Shown here piece by piece: positions 1 to 12,700 of a stretch of 64,000 bases of DNA. The notes beneath the pieces were generated by a model. That model saw only the letters and a program-made list of their open reading frames with translations, made no database searches and was not told where the DNA came from. The DNA comes from Saccopteryx bilineata (Eukaryota; Chordata; Mammalia; Chiroptera; Emballonuridae). A program made the position numbers and the translations under genes. The stretch covers positions 120,737,033 to 120,801,032 of the forward strand of contig NC_089495.1 of NCBI RefSeq assembly GCF_036850765.1, written 5' to 3'. Numbering within the stretch: position 1 is the first letter of the stretch; each line of letters starts with the position of its first letter.

Positions 1-3000
1 TCATCGCAGTTCAGACTAACAGTTTGAACAGTAAATACTGAGTCCCCATTTATAGAGGAGGGTGAAGCTCAGAGTCGGACTTGACTAAGGTCCCACAGGT
101 GCCAGCAGCTCAGCCGCTGCACTCCAGCGGGGCCTTCCTTGAGTAAGCCTTTTGTTTCCACAGAGAATTGTCCTGGCTCTCTCAGGAAGTGCACATCTCT
201 ACCAGCTCTGTTTCTAAGGCCTGGCTGCTTCATCTCCCTCTCCACCTGCTGTGCAGACCCATAGAATGATGGAACTTCTAGGGCTACTCTGAAGAACTAG
301 CCAGACTGGCTCCCAGTCTCAGGACTGAGCCCGGCTGCCCCACACTGTTCTTCCGCTGTAGCAAGGGGATGGTTAAGTCATTTATAGATGTCACTGCAGG
401 AAAAGAGCCACTCCAGGCTGCATATGATTTCACACGAGACTCAAGCACCTCACCACTTTATGGAACTCCAGTGTTGCTAGTTTTAAAGAGGAGCCTTTCT
501 GGTTTAATTATTTCTAGTCACCTTTGTATAAGCTATCTATGCTTCTAATACCCTTATTTTATATATATACACACACATATATGGTATACTTGCAAAAGGG
601 CCCTATTAAAGCAACTTCTGATGTTTCAGTGTGAACCAGATGAAACTGCTGTTTTTTTGGTCACTAATGATCAAACATCAGCCATTTCATAACTCAGTTG
701 GCCCTCATCCCTCCCTCTTCTCTCTCATTTGGTACCTTCTGGGTATCTGAGGCTCCTGCTGCCCTCTGTGGCACTGGGTCCCTCACTGCTTCCCACTACC
801 CAGCTGGACAACGCCCAGGTCTGCACAGACACAGAGCCCACGGGCGGTCTGACCTGGTGGGTCTTCCCTCCTTGAGGCTACCATGACCACGGAATTTCTG
901 GAGTGCCTCCAAGAGGGGCAAGGAAGGCACTGGGCACCTGAGCACCCTCACCACTGCTGTCCTGGCCTCTGCACAGCCAGGTGCAGGGCTGACAGTATAA
1001 TGAAGGGAAAACAACATGTCATAATTCTCAACAAAGCCACCCAGCCTCCGTGGCTGGCAGGTCCCGTTTGGTAGATGTTGGCAGGATTTTGTCAGGAAGA
1101 CCTTGTGGTTCAATACAAGAGCAAGAAAAGTTCAAGGTGAGCAAAAGCCTGCCACACCCTGTCACAGAGATGGCCTGACTAGGCCCTCAGCTGTGTAGGT
1201 CCAGTGGTATGTCCCAACTGGGCCAAACTGTCCCCCAGGGTGTAGATGAGCTGAGGTTGAAGGAGCAGGGAGGGACTGTGGTTCAAGTCAGCCTTACCAC
1301 CAGTGCTGCTGGCTCATCGGAACAGACTGCCAGGGCAGGGTGCTCAGCTCAGATACCCTTTGCATTGTGAGTAGAGCTTTTCATGAGTCGGTCATGTGAT
1401 CAGCATGCCTGGCCTGGGAGAACTCAATGCTAAAGATACTCAGGGTGTCTGGACAACTAACAAGCCCAGGGCTGGACACAAAAATGCAGTGTATGACCTA
1501 CTTATTTAAAAGAGGTATTCCCTGAGGACTTCCAGCCCTCTCTCAATCCAGTCTTAAGCTGAACTCCACCTTTCTAGCGGTGGCTGATCTGAGGACAACT
1601 ATGGAAGGAAGGGCAGGGGAGCTCACGGGGAGCTTGAGGAGGGAAATGCAAGGAATGGAGTCTCCAGCTCAGCTCCAATAGGGAAGTTCCCAAAGGGGAA
1701 ATTGATCATGAGTAGGGGGAAATGGAGAGGGTGGGTCAAACCCAACACCCGCAGCCAAGGCGCCAACATTTTGCTGTGAAAACGATAAAGAGGAAGAAGG
1801 CATCTGCATCCCTGGGGTCCTCAGCAAAGACTACAAAAGCACAAGGACAGGCATTGGCACGGAGGCCCTGACCTCAGCACCAGCAGTGGCTGGAAGCCCC
1901 CTTGAGGAATTCACAAAGTGGGCTGAGGCAGGCGAGCAATGTCCTATGGGGTCTGGGGTGAGAACTTGGGTGTTCCAGGTGACCTCCATCATTTCAAGAC
2001 CAATTTTTGATGAGACCAGGTGTTTCAAGGATGTTTCCTCACTCCCTCACTCCACAGAGTCAGACAGGAGCCTGAGGGGGCAGCTGCCATGGAAGCAGAG
2101 TGGCCTGGCCTGAAAGCAGCAGAGGTGGGGCAGCTGGCACAGGTGCTGCCAGTCTTCAGTGTCAGAGTGAAGGCTGCACCGTGGGGTGAGAAAGGCATCC
2201 TGGAAACCCTCAAGGTGCCCCACCCAAGTGGTCAGCACCCATCACTACCACTTTGTCACAGACACAAAAGAGCAGGGGTTTGTACCACCCATTCCCTTTA
2301 GGACTGTTTGGTCCCTGAGCATCCCAGTGCCTAAAGGAGCTGAATAAGAAAGTAGGTAAATAACAACCCACGTGGGCCAAGAAAGGTGTTTAAAATGATA
2401 CATTTCACCGTACCCTGCTTGAATTAAATAAAGTCATGCCCCACAGCGCTCCAGGAATAAGCCAGGTCACCAAGACCCAGGACTTGTGACAGAAGGTGTC
2501 CTCTCACAAAGGGGACCCAGAGAGTACGTCAGGGTTTTCCAAAGCAGTAGTGAAGAGGACACCATAACCCAAGGATCTGCAGAAATTCCCAGCCCATTAC
2601 CGTGGGGGTTGGGGGGGATGTCTAGGGCCCAGAAGACCCAGATGTGTATCATCAGGGGGAATTTCTTGTGGGGTACGTGCTGTGGTGCAACTCAAGAGCT
2701 AACCAATACCCCAAATTTAAGAGCCAGTCAGCACTCACCTAATAAGGACACCTTCTGAGTCACTGAAATGTTCCGAGGATCATCTTACTTTCAGTTTATA
2801 AGGAGTCAGGACATTAAGACTATGTCACCACATTGCTATGGGCATGAGATCATGTCCCAGCATCAAAAGGCAAAGTAATGACAGTGCTAAGACACATCCT
2901 GGGTGTCATCCCACCTGTCTAATACATCACACGACCAGAACCCAACGTGGCCTTTATCTGACCAATGGTAATGTTGTAGGCCGCACAGCTGCACCAGGAC

Positions 3001-3865
3001 CGCAAGGCAATATGCAAACAGTAGGCCAGGACTGGGAAGACCATTTTCATGGCACCCCTGTCTTGTTTGAATGGATAGTGCTGCCCTAACTGTGGTGTCC
3101 TTACCAGACCAAGGGTTGGCATGTGGGAAAACTGCTCTATTTCTCGGATGGAGGAACTCATGTCCCCATCCCTGATGTGTAGGACTGGCCCTTCCTCAGG
3201 ACACAGCCTGGGTTCTCTCCCCGTAATACCATCTGTAGAAGGCAGCAAAAGCAAATAAGAGACAGAACAGATGTCCAGAGAAGCCAATATACACCACCAC
3301 TTCCGATCTAAGCTAGAGGCCATGCTGTCTACCAGAGCAGGAAGAGCTTCTAGGAGCCATCAACAGGAAAAGGGGGCAGCCTCAGTTCGACTTTTCCTTG
3401 GTGCTGCCCAACATGGAGGAATGAACATGGGGTTGGATGTGAGCATTACTCCATAGAGTACTTCTTTTTTAATTTCAGCAGCAGTGACTACGAGGTCCAT
3501 GAGGCTGGGTCATGCTGTGTCTGAGGAAATGTGGACTCTGGACAGACCACAGTACCCTGTTACTTCAAAGTTTCCTTCCCTCGAAAATGGCTTAAGCAAA
3601 CCTTGAACTCCAGTCCCACTGGGGAAGGACAGGGGGAAGAGATATATGCAGAGCATTGGGAAGAAGAGGAAGGATTGTTTCACACACACAAAGCCATGAC
3701 CTATGATGTTTCTGAAAGTGCAGCCCGTAGCAGACACTGCTGTCCTGCCCTTTTCCCACAGGACGAGAACTACCGTCCAGGTGCCAAGGTGACCTGAATA
3801 AAGCCACCTTTCCCAGCCCTTCTTGTAGCCTGAACTCTTCCTGCCATGGGGATGTGAACAGAAGC
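1..3865. other. Upstream non-coding DNA
   Basis: No gene, splice-consistent exon or young repeat recognised. The first ~130 bases resemble an old MIR (TTTATAGAGGAGGGTGAAGC then AAGGTCCCACAGG). A short AT/AC alternating run lies at 560-580. Open frames here are short, lack any recognisable domain and overlap on both strands. Confidence 0.4.
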
Positions 3866-4020
3866 TCACCAGTTTGAGCTCCCGTGAAGGCACATATGAG
3901 AAATCAATCAGTGAACAACTAAGGAACTACAACGAAGAATTGATGTTTCTCATCTCCCTCCCTTCTTGTCTGTCTGTCCCTATCTGTCTCTCTCTCTCTC
4001 TCTCTCTGCCAAAAAAAAAA
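3866..4020 (+). mobile_element. 5'-truncated bat tRNA-derived SINE
   Basis: Carries only the 3' half: GGCACATATGAGAAATCAAT, AACAACTAAGG, CATCTCCCTCCC, (CTGT)n, then a poly(A). Confidence 0.75.
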
Positions 4021-4253
4021 AGTTTTATCTTAGCTGCTAGCAGAATTCTTTCAAAGGTATTTAACATCTATTTTTTAGAAAAATATATTAATAAGCTTGG
4101 TTGCTTGGGTTCCCTGGCATCTCAAACTATAGCTGTGAAAACAATATTCTTACTTTTTCAAGCTCATTAAACTGCTAATAAAGACAGACTTACCATACAT
4201 TTCTTTCCAACAAAACCACTCCAAGCACTTATATTTCTTTCCTAGATCTTAAG

Positions 4254-4768
4254 GTTTTTTGTTTTGTTTTGTTTTGTTTTGTTTTGTTTACATAGAAGAA
4301 ATAGCGTGTTTTTGTTATTTTATTTTATTATTATTATTTTTTACAGAGACAGAGAAAGAGTCAGAGAGAGGGATAGATAGGGATAGACAGACAGGAATGG
4401 AGAGAGATGAGAAGCATCAATCATCAGCTTTTATTATTATTATTTTTTACAGAGACAGAGAAAGAGTCAGAGAAAGGGATAGATAGGGATAGACAGACAG
4501 GAATGGAGAGAGATGAGAAGCATCAATCATCAGCTTTTCGTTGCAACACCTTAGTTGTTCATTGATTGCTTTTTCATATGTGCCTTGACCGTGGGCCTTC
4601 AGCAGACCGAGAAACCCTTTGCTCAAGTCAGCGACCTTGGGTCCAATCTGGTGAGCTTTTGCTCAAACCAGACAAGCCTGCGCTCAAGCTGGTGACCTTG
4701 GAGTCTTGAACCTGGGTCCTCCGCATCCCAGTCCGATGCTCTATCCACTGCGCCACCACCTGGTCAGG
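4254..4768 (-). mobile_element. Bat SINE with tandemly duplicated tail
   Basis: Reverse-oriented SINE ending GCGCCACCACCTGGTCAGG, flanked by a 12-bp target-site duplication CTAGATCTTAAG (4242-4253 and 4769-4780). Its tail region is duplicated with a 106-bp period (ACAGAGACAGAG at 4343 and 4449), and a (GTTTT)n run lies at its outer edge. Confidence 0.9.
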
Positions 4769-4831
4769 CTAGATCTTAAGTTTTAATTTAAACATTCCAT
4801 AGATCAGTTTACTTTAAAAATCTTAACACTG

Positions 4832-4997
4832 GCCTGACCTGTGGTGGCGCAGTGGGATAGAGCGTCGACCTGGAACACTGAGGTTGCCGGTTCGAGGCCC
4901 TGCACTTGCCTGGTCAAGGCACATATGGGAGTTGATGCTTCCTGCTCCTCCCCCTTCTCTCTCTCTCTCTCTATAAAAATCAATAAATAAAATTTAA
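4832..4997 (+). mobile_element. Bat SINE, short subtype
   Basis: GCCTGACCTGTGGTGGCGCA to GGGAGTTGATGCTTCCTGCT plus A-rich tail. Flanked by an imperfect duplication AAAATCTTAACACTG / AAAATCTGAACACTG. Confidence 0.9.
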
Positions 4998-5589
4998 AAA
5001 AAATCTGAACACTGATCGCAAAAGTAATCAGATTCTTGAACACATTTCAAATGATTCAAAAATGTATTATCATTCAATCTTTTATATACTTCAAAATAGA
5101 TTACAAGACTAATATCAAATCCTCTTGTGTTCTAAGTTAATACCAATAGTATAACATGTCAGGCTCTCTAATACAACATTCTCCTGAAAACTTCAAAAGC
5201 CTTAGAAGCAATACATGCCAATTACCATGAAGATTTCAAACTTTCTTTCTAACTCTAACACAAAGTAGTAGTGTGGATTTGCCATTCTTCTTCCCTCTGT
5301 GCCTGTTTCTACACCTCCAAAGCAAGGTGCCTATACCCACCACACAGAGCAGATGAGAACTACCATCTCTCTTTGGCTGGGACTCCTGAGTTCCAAATTT
5401 GGGACTAAAATGGAGGACAGTCTCCAGTGATAGAGATTCTGGATTATAACTGAACAGATGGAGCTCCTTCCAGGGTTCTCCTCCTTGAGCCCCATAAAAA
5501 TAAGGTGAGGCTCTTCTTACAATAATGGAACATTTTAAGTCCATGCCCTTTCCTTGCAAATAATTTTTCTTTGCCACCATAAATTAGAT

Positions 5590-6200
5590 TTAGCCTTCCA
5601 TGTATCTGTCCAAGTTTATAAATTTAAATGATAAAGTATGTGCTCTTTGGTGTAAAAGTTCTTTCACCAGCATAGCATGTTTTAGATTTATTCATTCTAT
5701 TGTGTCTAACAATAGTTTGAACCATTTTATAACTACACCACATTTTATTCATTCTCCTATTGATGTATGCCTGAACTGTTTCTCACTTGAGGCTATTATA
5801 AATAAAAGCTTCTCTGAACATTTTTACACAAGTCTTTTTGTAAACACGTTTTTTTATGTCTCTTGGGTAAACATCTAAGATGGAATAGCTATATTCCAAG
5901 GTAGATAGATGTATGCTTAGTTTTCTAAGAAACTGCTAGTCCTTTTTCCAAAGTAACTGTATAACTTTACATTTCCACCAACAATGTATGGAAGCTCTGG
6001 TTGTTCTGAATCCTTGTCAACACTTAGTATTGGCAGAGTTCTCAATTTTAGCCATTCTAGATATGTAGTGGTTTTTCATTGTGGTTTTAATTGACATTTT
6101 CCTAATGAATAATGATGTTATTAAGCATTTTTTCATGCACTTATCATCTATTTATATATATTAGTTTGTGAAGTGGCTATAGAAATATTTTGTGTATTTT
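5590..6200 (-). mobile_element. Old L1 fragment (ORF2 3' end / 3' UTR)
   Basis: Diverged reverse-complement L1 text: CATTCTCCTATTGATGTATG, TAAACATCTAAGATGGAATAG, CATTTCCACCAACAATGTATG, TCTCAATTTTAGCCATTCT. No intact frame. Confidence 0.7.
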
Positions 6201-6439
6201 TAAAATTGAGTTGTCTTTTTTTGAGAGAGAGAGAGACAGAGAAAAGGACAGACAGGAAGAGAGACAGATGAGAAACATCAACTCAGCTGCGACACCTTAG
6301 TTGTTCATTGATTGCTTTCTCATATGTGCCTTGATGGGGGGAGTAGAGGGGAGTTGGGGGGCCTCCAGGCCAGCCAGTGACTCTTTGCTTAACCCAGCAA
6401 CCTTGGGCTCAAGCCAGCGACCTGGCACTCAAGCATGTG

Positions 6440-6512
6440 TGTTATAAAGTACTGTATTTTCTTTTCTTTTCTTTTCTTTTTTATTCATTTTTAGAGAGGA
6501 GAGAGAGAGAGA

Positions 6513-6549
<37 letters not shown>

Positions 6550-7604
6550 GGGGAGGAGCTGGAAGCATCAACTCCCATATGTGCCTTGACCAGGCAAGCC
6601 CAGGGTTTCGAACCAGCGACCTCAGCATTTCCAGGTCGACGCTTTATCCACTGCGTCACCACAGGTCAGGCCAAAAGTACTGTATTTTAATCCGCGGGTT
6701 ACATAGAGACACCAAGGCAGGATACAGAAGAAATTTTAGGGAGAGATTTATTAATAAGCCGGCTACATATGACTTACACAAGGTATAGCTAACCCAAATC
6801 GTGCAGCCCAGAATATAGCTCTGAGGCTAGTTATATAGACTTGATCACATACAAGTTGGGAGGAAAAGGAGGGGGAGCATGATACAAAAGTCATTTACTG
6901 ATAATCTTACAACATTTATCTATTCTATAGGATCTATTAAAAGGAAAAACATTCCTATGCATCCAACATAGTAGCGTAAATGTTTTACATCTCAACTCAG
7001 TAGCTGTAAATGTCGTTTTACATATCAAAAACATTCCCAAATCTTCCAGGGTTTACACTTATCCTTGTTGCCACAACAGTGGGAAATGAAAAGTTTTAGC
7101 TTAGGATAAGGAGAGAAGCTAAATGATATTACCTTTGCTGAAAGTATTGAGGCTAGCTTATTAGGAAACCTTAGTTTACAAGTTTTATACATATAAAGAA
7201 TTTCAAAAGGGATGATTATTAGAAAGCATATAAAATGTTACAGAACGCAGGTTTTTCAAGCAAAGGGAGTGGGCTCTTGATCCCTTTGTCGAGGTATAGT
7301 CACTCTTATGACTCCAGGAGGGGAGGAAGAGTTATAGGAATTTTTAATTAAGATATGTAAACATTGTCTCCTAAAGGCTCTTAAGGAAGAGGAAGATAAG
7401 TTCTACCTTCTTTGCTCTGTCTAGCAAGTAGTGGCCTCAGTCCTTCCAGAGAACTATAGTTAAATTATGATTAACTACTAACTAACTTTTGCCTCTTTAA
7501 TCTCTTTCTCTTGTTTTTTTTTTTTCTCCTCAGAAGGGAGAGGTAAGGGGGAGTCTATTTGAAATAGAGTATCAACAGTTTTGCAGTTCCTTGACACCCT
7601 ATCA
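6440..7604 (-). mobile_element. Solo endogenous-retroviral LTR, interrupted by a SINE
   Basis: Starts TG (TGTTATAAAG) and ends CA (CACCCTATCA) on the plus strand, flanked by a perfect 6-bp duplication CATGTG (6434-6439, 7605-7610). On the minus strand it holds a TATATAA box and an AATAAA signal followed by a TCTGTATCCTGCCTTGGTGT stretch, the usual U3-R-U5 order. Length without the nested SINE is about 0.94 kb. No gag/pol/env or primer-binding site is present, so it is a solo LTR left by recombination. A 6-bp duplication is typical of betaretrovirus-like (class II) elements. Confidence 0.82.
6461..6673 (-). mobile_element. Bat SINE, short subtype, inserted in the LTR
   Basis: Reverse-oriented, with (GA)n tail and the head GTCACCACAGGTCAGGC. 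Flanked by a perfect 15-bp duplication AAAGTACTGTATTTT (6446-6460 and 6674-6688). Therefore younger than the LTR. Confidence 0.93.
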
Positions 7605-8241
7605 CATGTGAGCCCACGCTCGAACCGCAACCCCTGGAGGGGAGGGCGTGTTTCCAACCTGGGTCCTCAGCGTCTCAGGCCAATGCTCTATGCACTGCGC
7701 CACCACCTGGGCAGGTATATATCCTCTATATCATTTAAAATTAAGATGGCATTTTAAAGATGCAGGAGTAGAGGCAGTTTTCCAACATTCTTTTAGAAAT
7801 AAACAAGTAGAGACGTTTGAAGACCACAGAACTTCAGGTCTAATGTAGCTGGGTCCTCTTGAGGAGGGGGTCCTGCGAGGGGGACCAAGAGAGATGGTCA
7901 CCAGGAATCTGCACTCAGCGGGAAAGGGCAGTGGGTGATTTGGACAGTGAAAAAATCCACTGCCCGGATCTGGGGGCTCCAGTTCAGGTGGGTGTTAAGA
8001 ACAAGGAGAAGCGAAGTGAGTCTGGATTTCTTCAGCGTCATGGTAGTGGGTTTGGGATGGAAGGGAAAAGGGGCTAAAAATGCAGTTTTCGAAACGCAAA
8101 TGTGTCTGGAGTGTGTAGGTAAAAAAAGGAGGGCAAGGCTGAAGCCAGGATCCAGCAGGAGGGATGGCGGGAACCCAGGACAGGGGACCGCGCCCCACTG
8201 AGGATGGAAAGGAAATGACGGGCCGAAAACATCCTTCAGAA

Positions 8242-8242
<1 letters not shown>

Positions 8243-8295
<53 letters not shown>

Positions 8296-8324
8296 CGGAG
8301 TGTGTGTGTGTGTGTGTGTGTGTG
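8243..8324 (+). repeat. (TG)n microsatellite, interrupted
   Basis: Two uninterrupted TG runs separated by GGCGGAG, the same hexamer-like spacer ending the second run. It lies about 700 bp upstream of the IL17RA start codon. Probably length-polymorphic. It yields Cys-Val and Thr-His open frames that are artefacts. Confidence 0.95.
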
Positions 8325-8624
8325 GCGGAGGGGGGTCTCCTGGGAAACACAGCACTCTGGGTGCTGTGGGGACACAGAACGGTACAAGGCCAGGGATCCC
8401 GTCTCCCCGAGTTTGCGTCACGTGCGGGAAATATATAACTGCACGACTCCTTTCCCTGGAGCAGGACGGAGGAACCCGCTGGGCCACACACCGCCTTGAG
8501 AAAGAGAAAGGAAAGCCAGGGAAGGGGAGGAGAAGGGGCAGGGGCAGAGGAAAGGAGTCTGGGTGTAAAGAGCGACAGGAAGTAAGAAGACAGTCTGCCT
8601 CTGAGCCTTGAGTTGGGAGCCTGA

Positions 8625-8702
8625 CGTGGAAAGACAGGGAAAGGGACGGGACGGGAGGAGAGGGGAAAGGAAGGGAGGGGAAGGGGAAGGAGGGGGAGAG
8701 GC
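8625..8702 (+). promoter_or_regulatory. Homopurine tract upstream of IL17RA
   Basis: About 75 bases almost wholly A and G (only a few C interruptions) made of GGGAAAGGG and GGGGAAGG-type blocks, just 5' of the CpG island. Such tracts can form triplex DNA or bind GAGA/Sp/MAZ-type factors. The function is inferred; the composition is plain. Confidence 0.5.
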
Positions 8703-8739
8703 TGCAGCAAACAGTGAGAACCGAACTCTAGCGCGACCG

Positions 8740-9700
8740 TAAGAGCAGCACGAATGCAGGGCGAGCCGCGGAGCAAGGGACTCAGCCGCCGGGAGCGCGC
8801 AGATTGGCCGCAACACGGACAGGCCGGGACAGCGGAGGAACGCGCCCAGCTGGGAGCCCGCCCCTCGGTCCGGGGCCCTCCCCTCGGCGCCGCCCGCCCC
8901 TCCGCTGGGCTGGAAGCCGGAAGCCGGCGGAGGCTGCGGACTGGGGACTGCTGATCCGGGCGAAGGCCCGGGCGTTCCCCTGCTGCGCCCCCACCTCTGC
9001 GCCGCGCGCCCCGCAACGGTGCCGGGGGCCATGGGTGTCCCGCGCCGCCGTTCTCCCGTTCTCCTGGGGCCCCCGCTGGCACTGCTGCTCCTGCCCCTGT
9101 GCGGGCCTGCCCCAGGTCGGGCTTCCCCACGGCTCTTGGACTACCCGGCACCCGACTGCTCCCAGCAGGTAAGACCCCGCCGCGCCCCGAAGGCGCCGGA
9201 GCTGCCACAGCGCTGCGGACGGGGTCAGCGCCGGCACGGGGCAGCCGGGAAGACCCCGCTGGGTTTCCGTGGGGTACGTGGCTTCGTGAAGGACACGCGG
9301 AGCGGCGGACGTTGCGGGGTGGACCTGGCGGGACAGAGAATTTGCGAGGAAGAGATTGAGCTGCGCCTGTTGCACAACCTGACCGGCGTCCCAGGCGGGA
9401 GGCGGGAGGGAACCTCCGCCGGGCCCCGTGGTTTGGAGAAGGAGACCGGGGTTTGGGGCCGGTCCGAGAGCCAGGCGGGGCTGAATAGAAAGGGGGCGCG
9501 AACGAGGATGCTGGGGCAGCCGGGGCGACCGGAATCCCGAGCCCGGAAGGCTTCCCCTTCAGAGAAACCCAGCCAGCAGCCTGCGGCAGCCGGGTCAGAG
9601 GTGGGGGCCCCGGCGGCTATCAGACTACCGGGGGAACGGGGACCCAGCGGCTGGAGAACGGTGTGCTGAGGCCGGGGCCGCCCGCGGGGCGCAGGGGCCG
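8740..9700 (+). promoter_or_regulatory. IL17RA: CpG island / IL17RA promoter and 5' UTR
   Basis: GC-rich, CpG-dense block around exon 1, with GC-box-like runs (CGCCCGCCCCTCC near 8890) and no TATA box close to the ATG. That suits a broadly expressed CpG-island promoter. The transcription start is not resolvable from sequence; most likely it lies 50-250 bp before 9031. Confidence 0.75.
9031..9168 (+). CDS. IL17RA: IL17RA exon 1 (residues 1-46)
   Basis: Starts [20 protein letters not shown]: a basic n-region followed by a Leu-rich core, a signal peptide with expected cleavage near residue 32. The mature start RLLD..CSQ resembles the human N-terminus. It ends in phase 0 at CAG followed by GTAAGA. 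The exon lies in CpG-rich DNA, and the 5' UTR lies just upstream. Confidence 0.93.
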
Positions 9701-12700
9701 GAGCCTCAGGTGAGAAGTGGCCTGTAATCTTCCGGGGACAGCTGTGCGGAGGGCAGCTGAAGGCGGCCGGCAGACTCGCGGCAGCTTGTTGCCACCTCCC
9801 CAGAAGGGCGAAGTCCTGAGTGTGGCAGGTGATTAAGGCACCGCCTCTCCAGCGCCCGGTCACTACTACCACCACCACCACCACCACCCCTAGGGCCTGC
9901 TTGCACTTATCGAGTAGTACCCACGCTATGTCCACAGGGAGGGACACGCCCCCCTTTGGATGGGGGCCCTGTTGTGGAGGACCAACTTGAGGGGAGAAAA
10001 AGAAACACCAAAATACAGTACCCACCTCTACATCTGCTTTCCTGTAAATGTTCCTCTCCTTCCTCTGCTTTCTCTCTGGTTTTCCTCAACCCCTCCCGCC
10101 ACCATCACCACTGACTCTGAGGAATAATACTAGTATCTGAGTCAAGGAATGCGAAACATCCCTAGAAATATTTCTCCTTATCTAATTTTGTAGAGAATTT
10201 ACCAAAAGAGGGTGGATGGTGAGTGTTGGGCAAGGAAAACATTTTTTTTTAATGTGAATGAGTTCAGAAGTGTGACTCTCCCTATTGGGCAAAACTGGGG
10301 ACAGGTGCTCAGCCAACCCTTCCCATAGAAATGGTGTAGAACTCTTCTACCAGGAGGATTCATAGTTCATATTCTGATGGCCATTTGCCAGGTGCCTGCA
10401 AAGTACAGGGACTATTGCTTGGAACTGAAACAATAAAGAAACCCTAATGTCCAAGGGACATTATATGATCCAGGGGATAAAGGCTTGAAGACGGTAACTG
10501 TGGTACAAGATGGCCTGAAGCAAGCACTGTTTGTGCAGCCAGTGTGTGTGCAGAATTCTAGGGAAAAGAATAGTTACTTTCAGCTAGGGTGTTCTTTGTG
10601 GCAGACAAAGACAGTAGGACATGACCAAGTGGTGGCAATGTGGATAGAGCTTCAATGTGGGATGCTGAGGACCCAGATTCAAAACCCCAAGGTCGCCGGC
10701 TTGAGCACGGGCTCATCTGGCTTGAGTGTGGAGTCATAGACGTGACCCCATGGTCACTGATTTGAAGCCCAAGGTCACTGGGTTGAGCTCCAGATCACTG
10801 GCTTGAGCAAGGGGTCACTGGCTCAGTTGGAGCCCCTCAGGTCAAAGGCACATATGAGCAATGATAGTGGGGACAGAGGGGTAGTAAGAGCCTCCTAGAC
10901 AGAGGTGTTGAGAATTCCATTGGTGACGATAGGCTGAGCCACAGCCCTTGGTGGGCAGGGCAAGGTGTGTAGCTGGCAAATGAGAGAAGAGGCTAAAGAG
11001 GGAGGTAGGGACCCCCTTGAGGCTGCCATGAGATCTGGGCTGGGGGGGGGGCTACTGCAAGTCCCGAGCAGGGGCGAGCAGGGGCGTAGGACGATTCCAG
11101 AGAGGACTGGAAAGATGCCTATTAGCCAGGCTTGCCTGTTACCTCCATGCTCTTCCTTCCCCACTTGCCTCTGCCTGTACCTGGCTCACAGGACACCTCC
11201 ATGACAACCAGCACCCCTGCAGCATTGACAGGCCCTTTAAAAAAAGAAAAAAGGAAAACTACACACCTCAGAGTTCTCTCTCTCTGCTGGTATTATAGTG
11301 GATGCAATGCCCTGTAGTGAGGAGAGCTAAAGCCACAAACTTGACTTCAGAAGGACCCAGATTGGCATCCTGACTTCACCACTTACAGTTTCTGTAGCCT
11401 CAGGCAGTCTAGACTGCCTGTGCCTGGCTCTCCTCATTTCCACAGTGAAAGGGCTGGGTGAACCATCTCAAAGTGCTCATACCACTTTACAGTATATAAC
11501 TGTCCACTCAGAGCCCGATTGGATTCAGCACTCAGTGACTCTCATAGAGAGGAGCCTCTCCTGTTTCTATCCACAAACACAGGATATGGGGCTTGATAAG
11601 TATCTTTGGAGTAAAAGAGCACAGGAATGAGTGAATTTTGGGTAAGTGATGAACTCTGTCCGAACAGCAATGGCGAACAAGCAGACCAGGCAGAGCCTTC
11701 TTTCTGGCTGCCTGGATTGGCGCCTCAGTGGCACAGAGTTTCCTCAGAAGTCAGTGCTGGAGAAGCACTGAGTAATTGCAGTTCCCTTGGGGCGTCTTCT
11801 GTCGGCCCCTCCCCATGCATAGGCTTTATCCAAGGTTTTCTTTGGCTACCAACCCAGAGGAAAGCACAAAAGACAGTAACTTGGGGTTGGTCAGTGACAC
11901 TGTTAGCATACAATTTTTCAGACAGCATGTGTGTGGCATTCTAGATTATTTTTTGGCATGAGCACTTGCAGTTTTGGCTTGTGGCAAGACAACTATTTGG
12001 TTTAACCCTTATTTTCTGATGGCCAGAGCTGCCCTCAGTGGAGCCACTCTTCCAAAGTGTGGAAAGGTGTGTTCTGTGGCTGCTATTGCACAGTATAGCC
12101 ATCCGGCCATCAGGGCTGGGTCACTGCTGGCGGTAGAGCTGGCAAAGTTAACAGGTTCCTTAGCCATCATGACTTCCCACTTCCCCTCTCAACTAGAGTT
12201 TTATCTAGAGATCAGCATCAAAGAGAGGAGAGGTGATGGGGTACAAGGGTGAGGGCACTTAGCTGAGATTCAGATTTGGGCTCCCCTCACCCGCTCTGCT
12301 GCCCTGTCTGTCCCTCCACTTTGTCTATAAAGGGAGCTGACCCTCACCTATCAGTGTTATCTAGAAAGTGAATCACTTGCTAGGTATAGGAAGGGGCCAG
12401 ACCACGTGGACTGTTCCGTGGGAAGGTGCAAGGGCACTACAACTTTGTGCAGGCACTGTGCTGGTGGAGTAGCACAGATGACTTCATTCAGAGCTCACAG
12501 CAACCTGCTGAACTGACATGGTCATGTGTGTTAAACAGGCTAGGCACTGGCCCAAGGTCCTACTGCGGCTCCTGGTGAATGCTGAGCTGAGAATCAAAGC
12601 ACTGTTCAGAGCGTACTTCGGTGTACCACGCACTTGATAGTAGCCATTGAATGCACCAGGTGAATGCAGTCTTTCATTTCTTCCTTTTAATCTCCACCAC

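Larger units (their letters stand above)
6216..7715 (-). mobile_element. Bat SINE split by an LTR insertion
   Basis: Reverse-oriented SINE whose tail half occupies 6216-6439 and head half 7605-7715 (ending GCGCCACCACCTGGGCAGG). The halves join to one SINE once the LTR at 6440-7604 and one copy of the CATGTG duplication are taken out. Confidence 0.85.

Noticed and set aside
8433..8439. TATATAA as the IL17RA TATA box
   Set aside because: It is about 600 bp before the ATG and outside the CpG island; possible for an alternative start but not supported.
7898..9208. 436-codon minus-strand open frame upstream of IL17RA
   Set aside because: It runs through the (TG)n repeat (poly Thr-His) and the antisense of a CpG island; low complexity and no domain.
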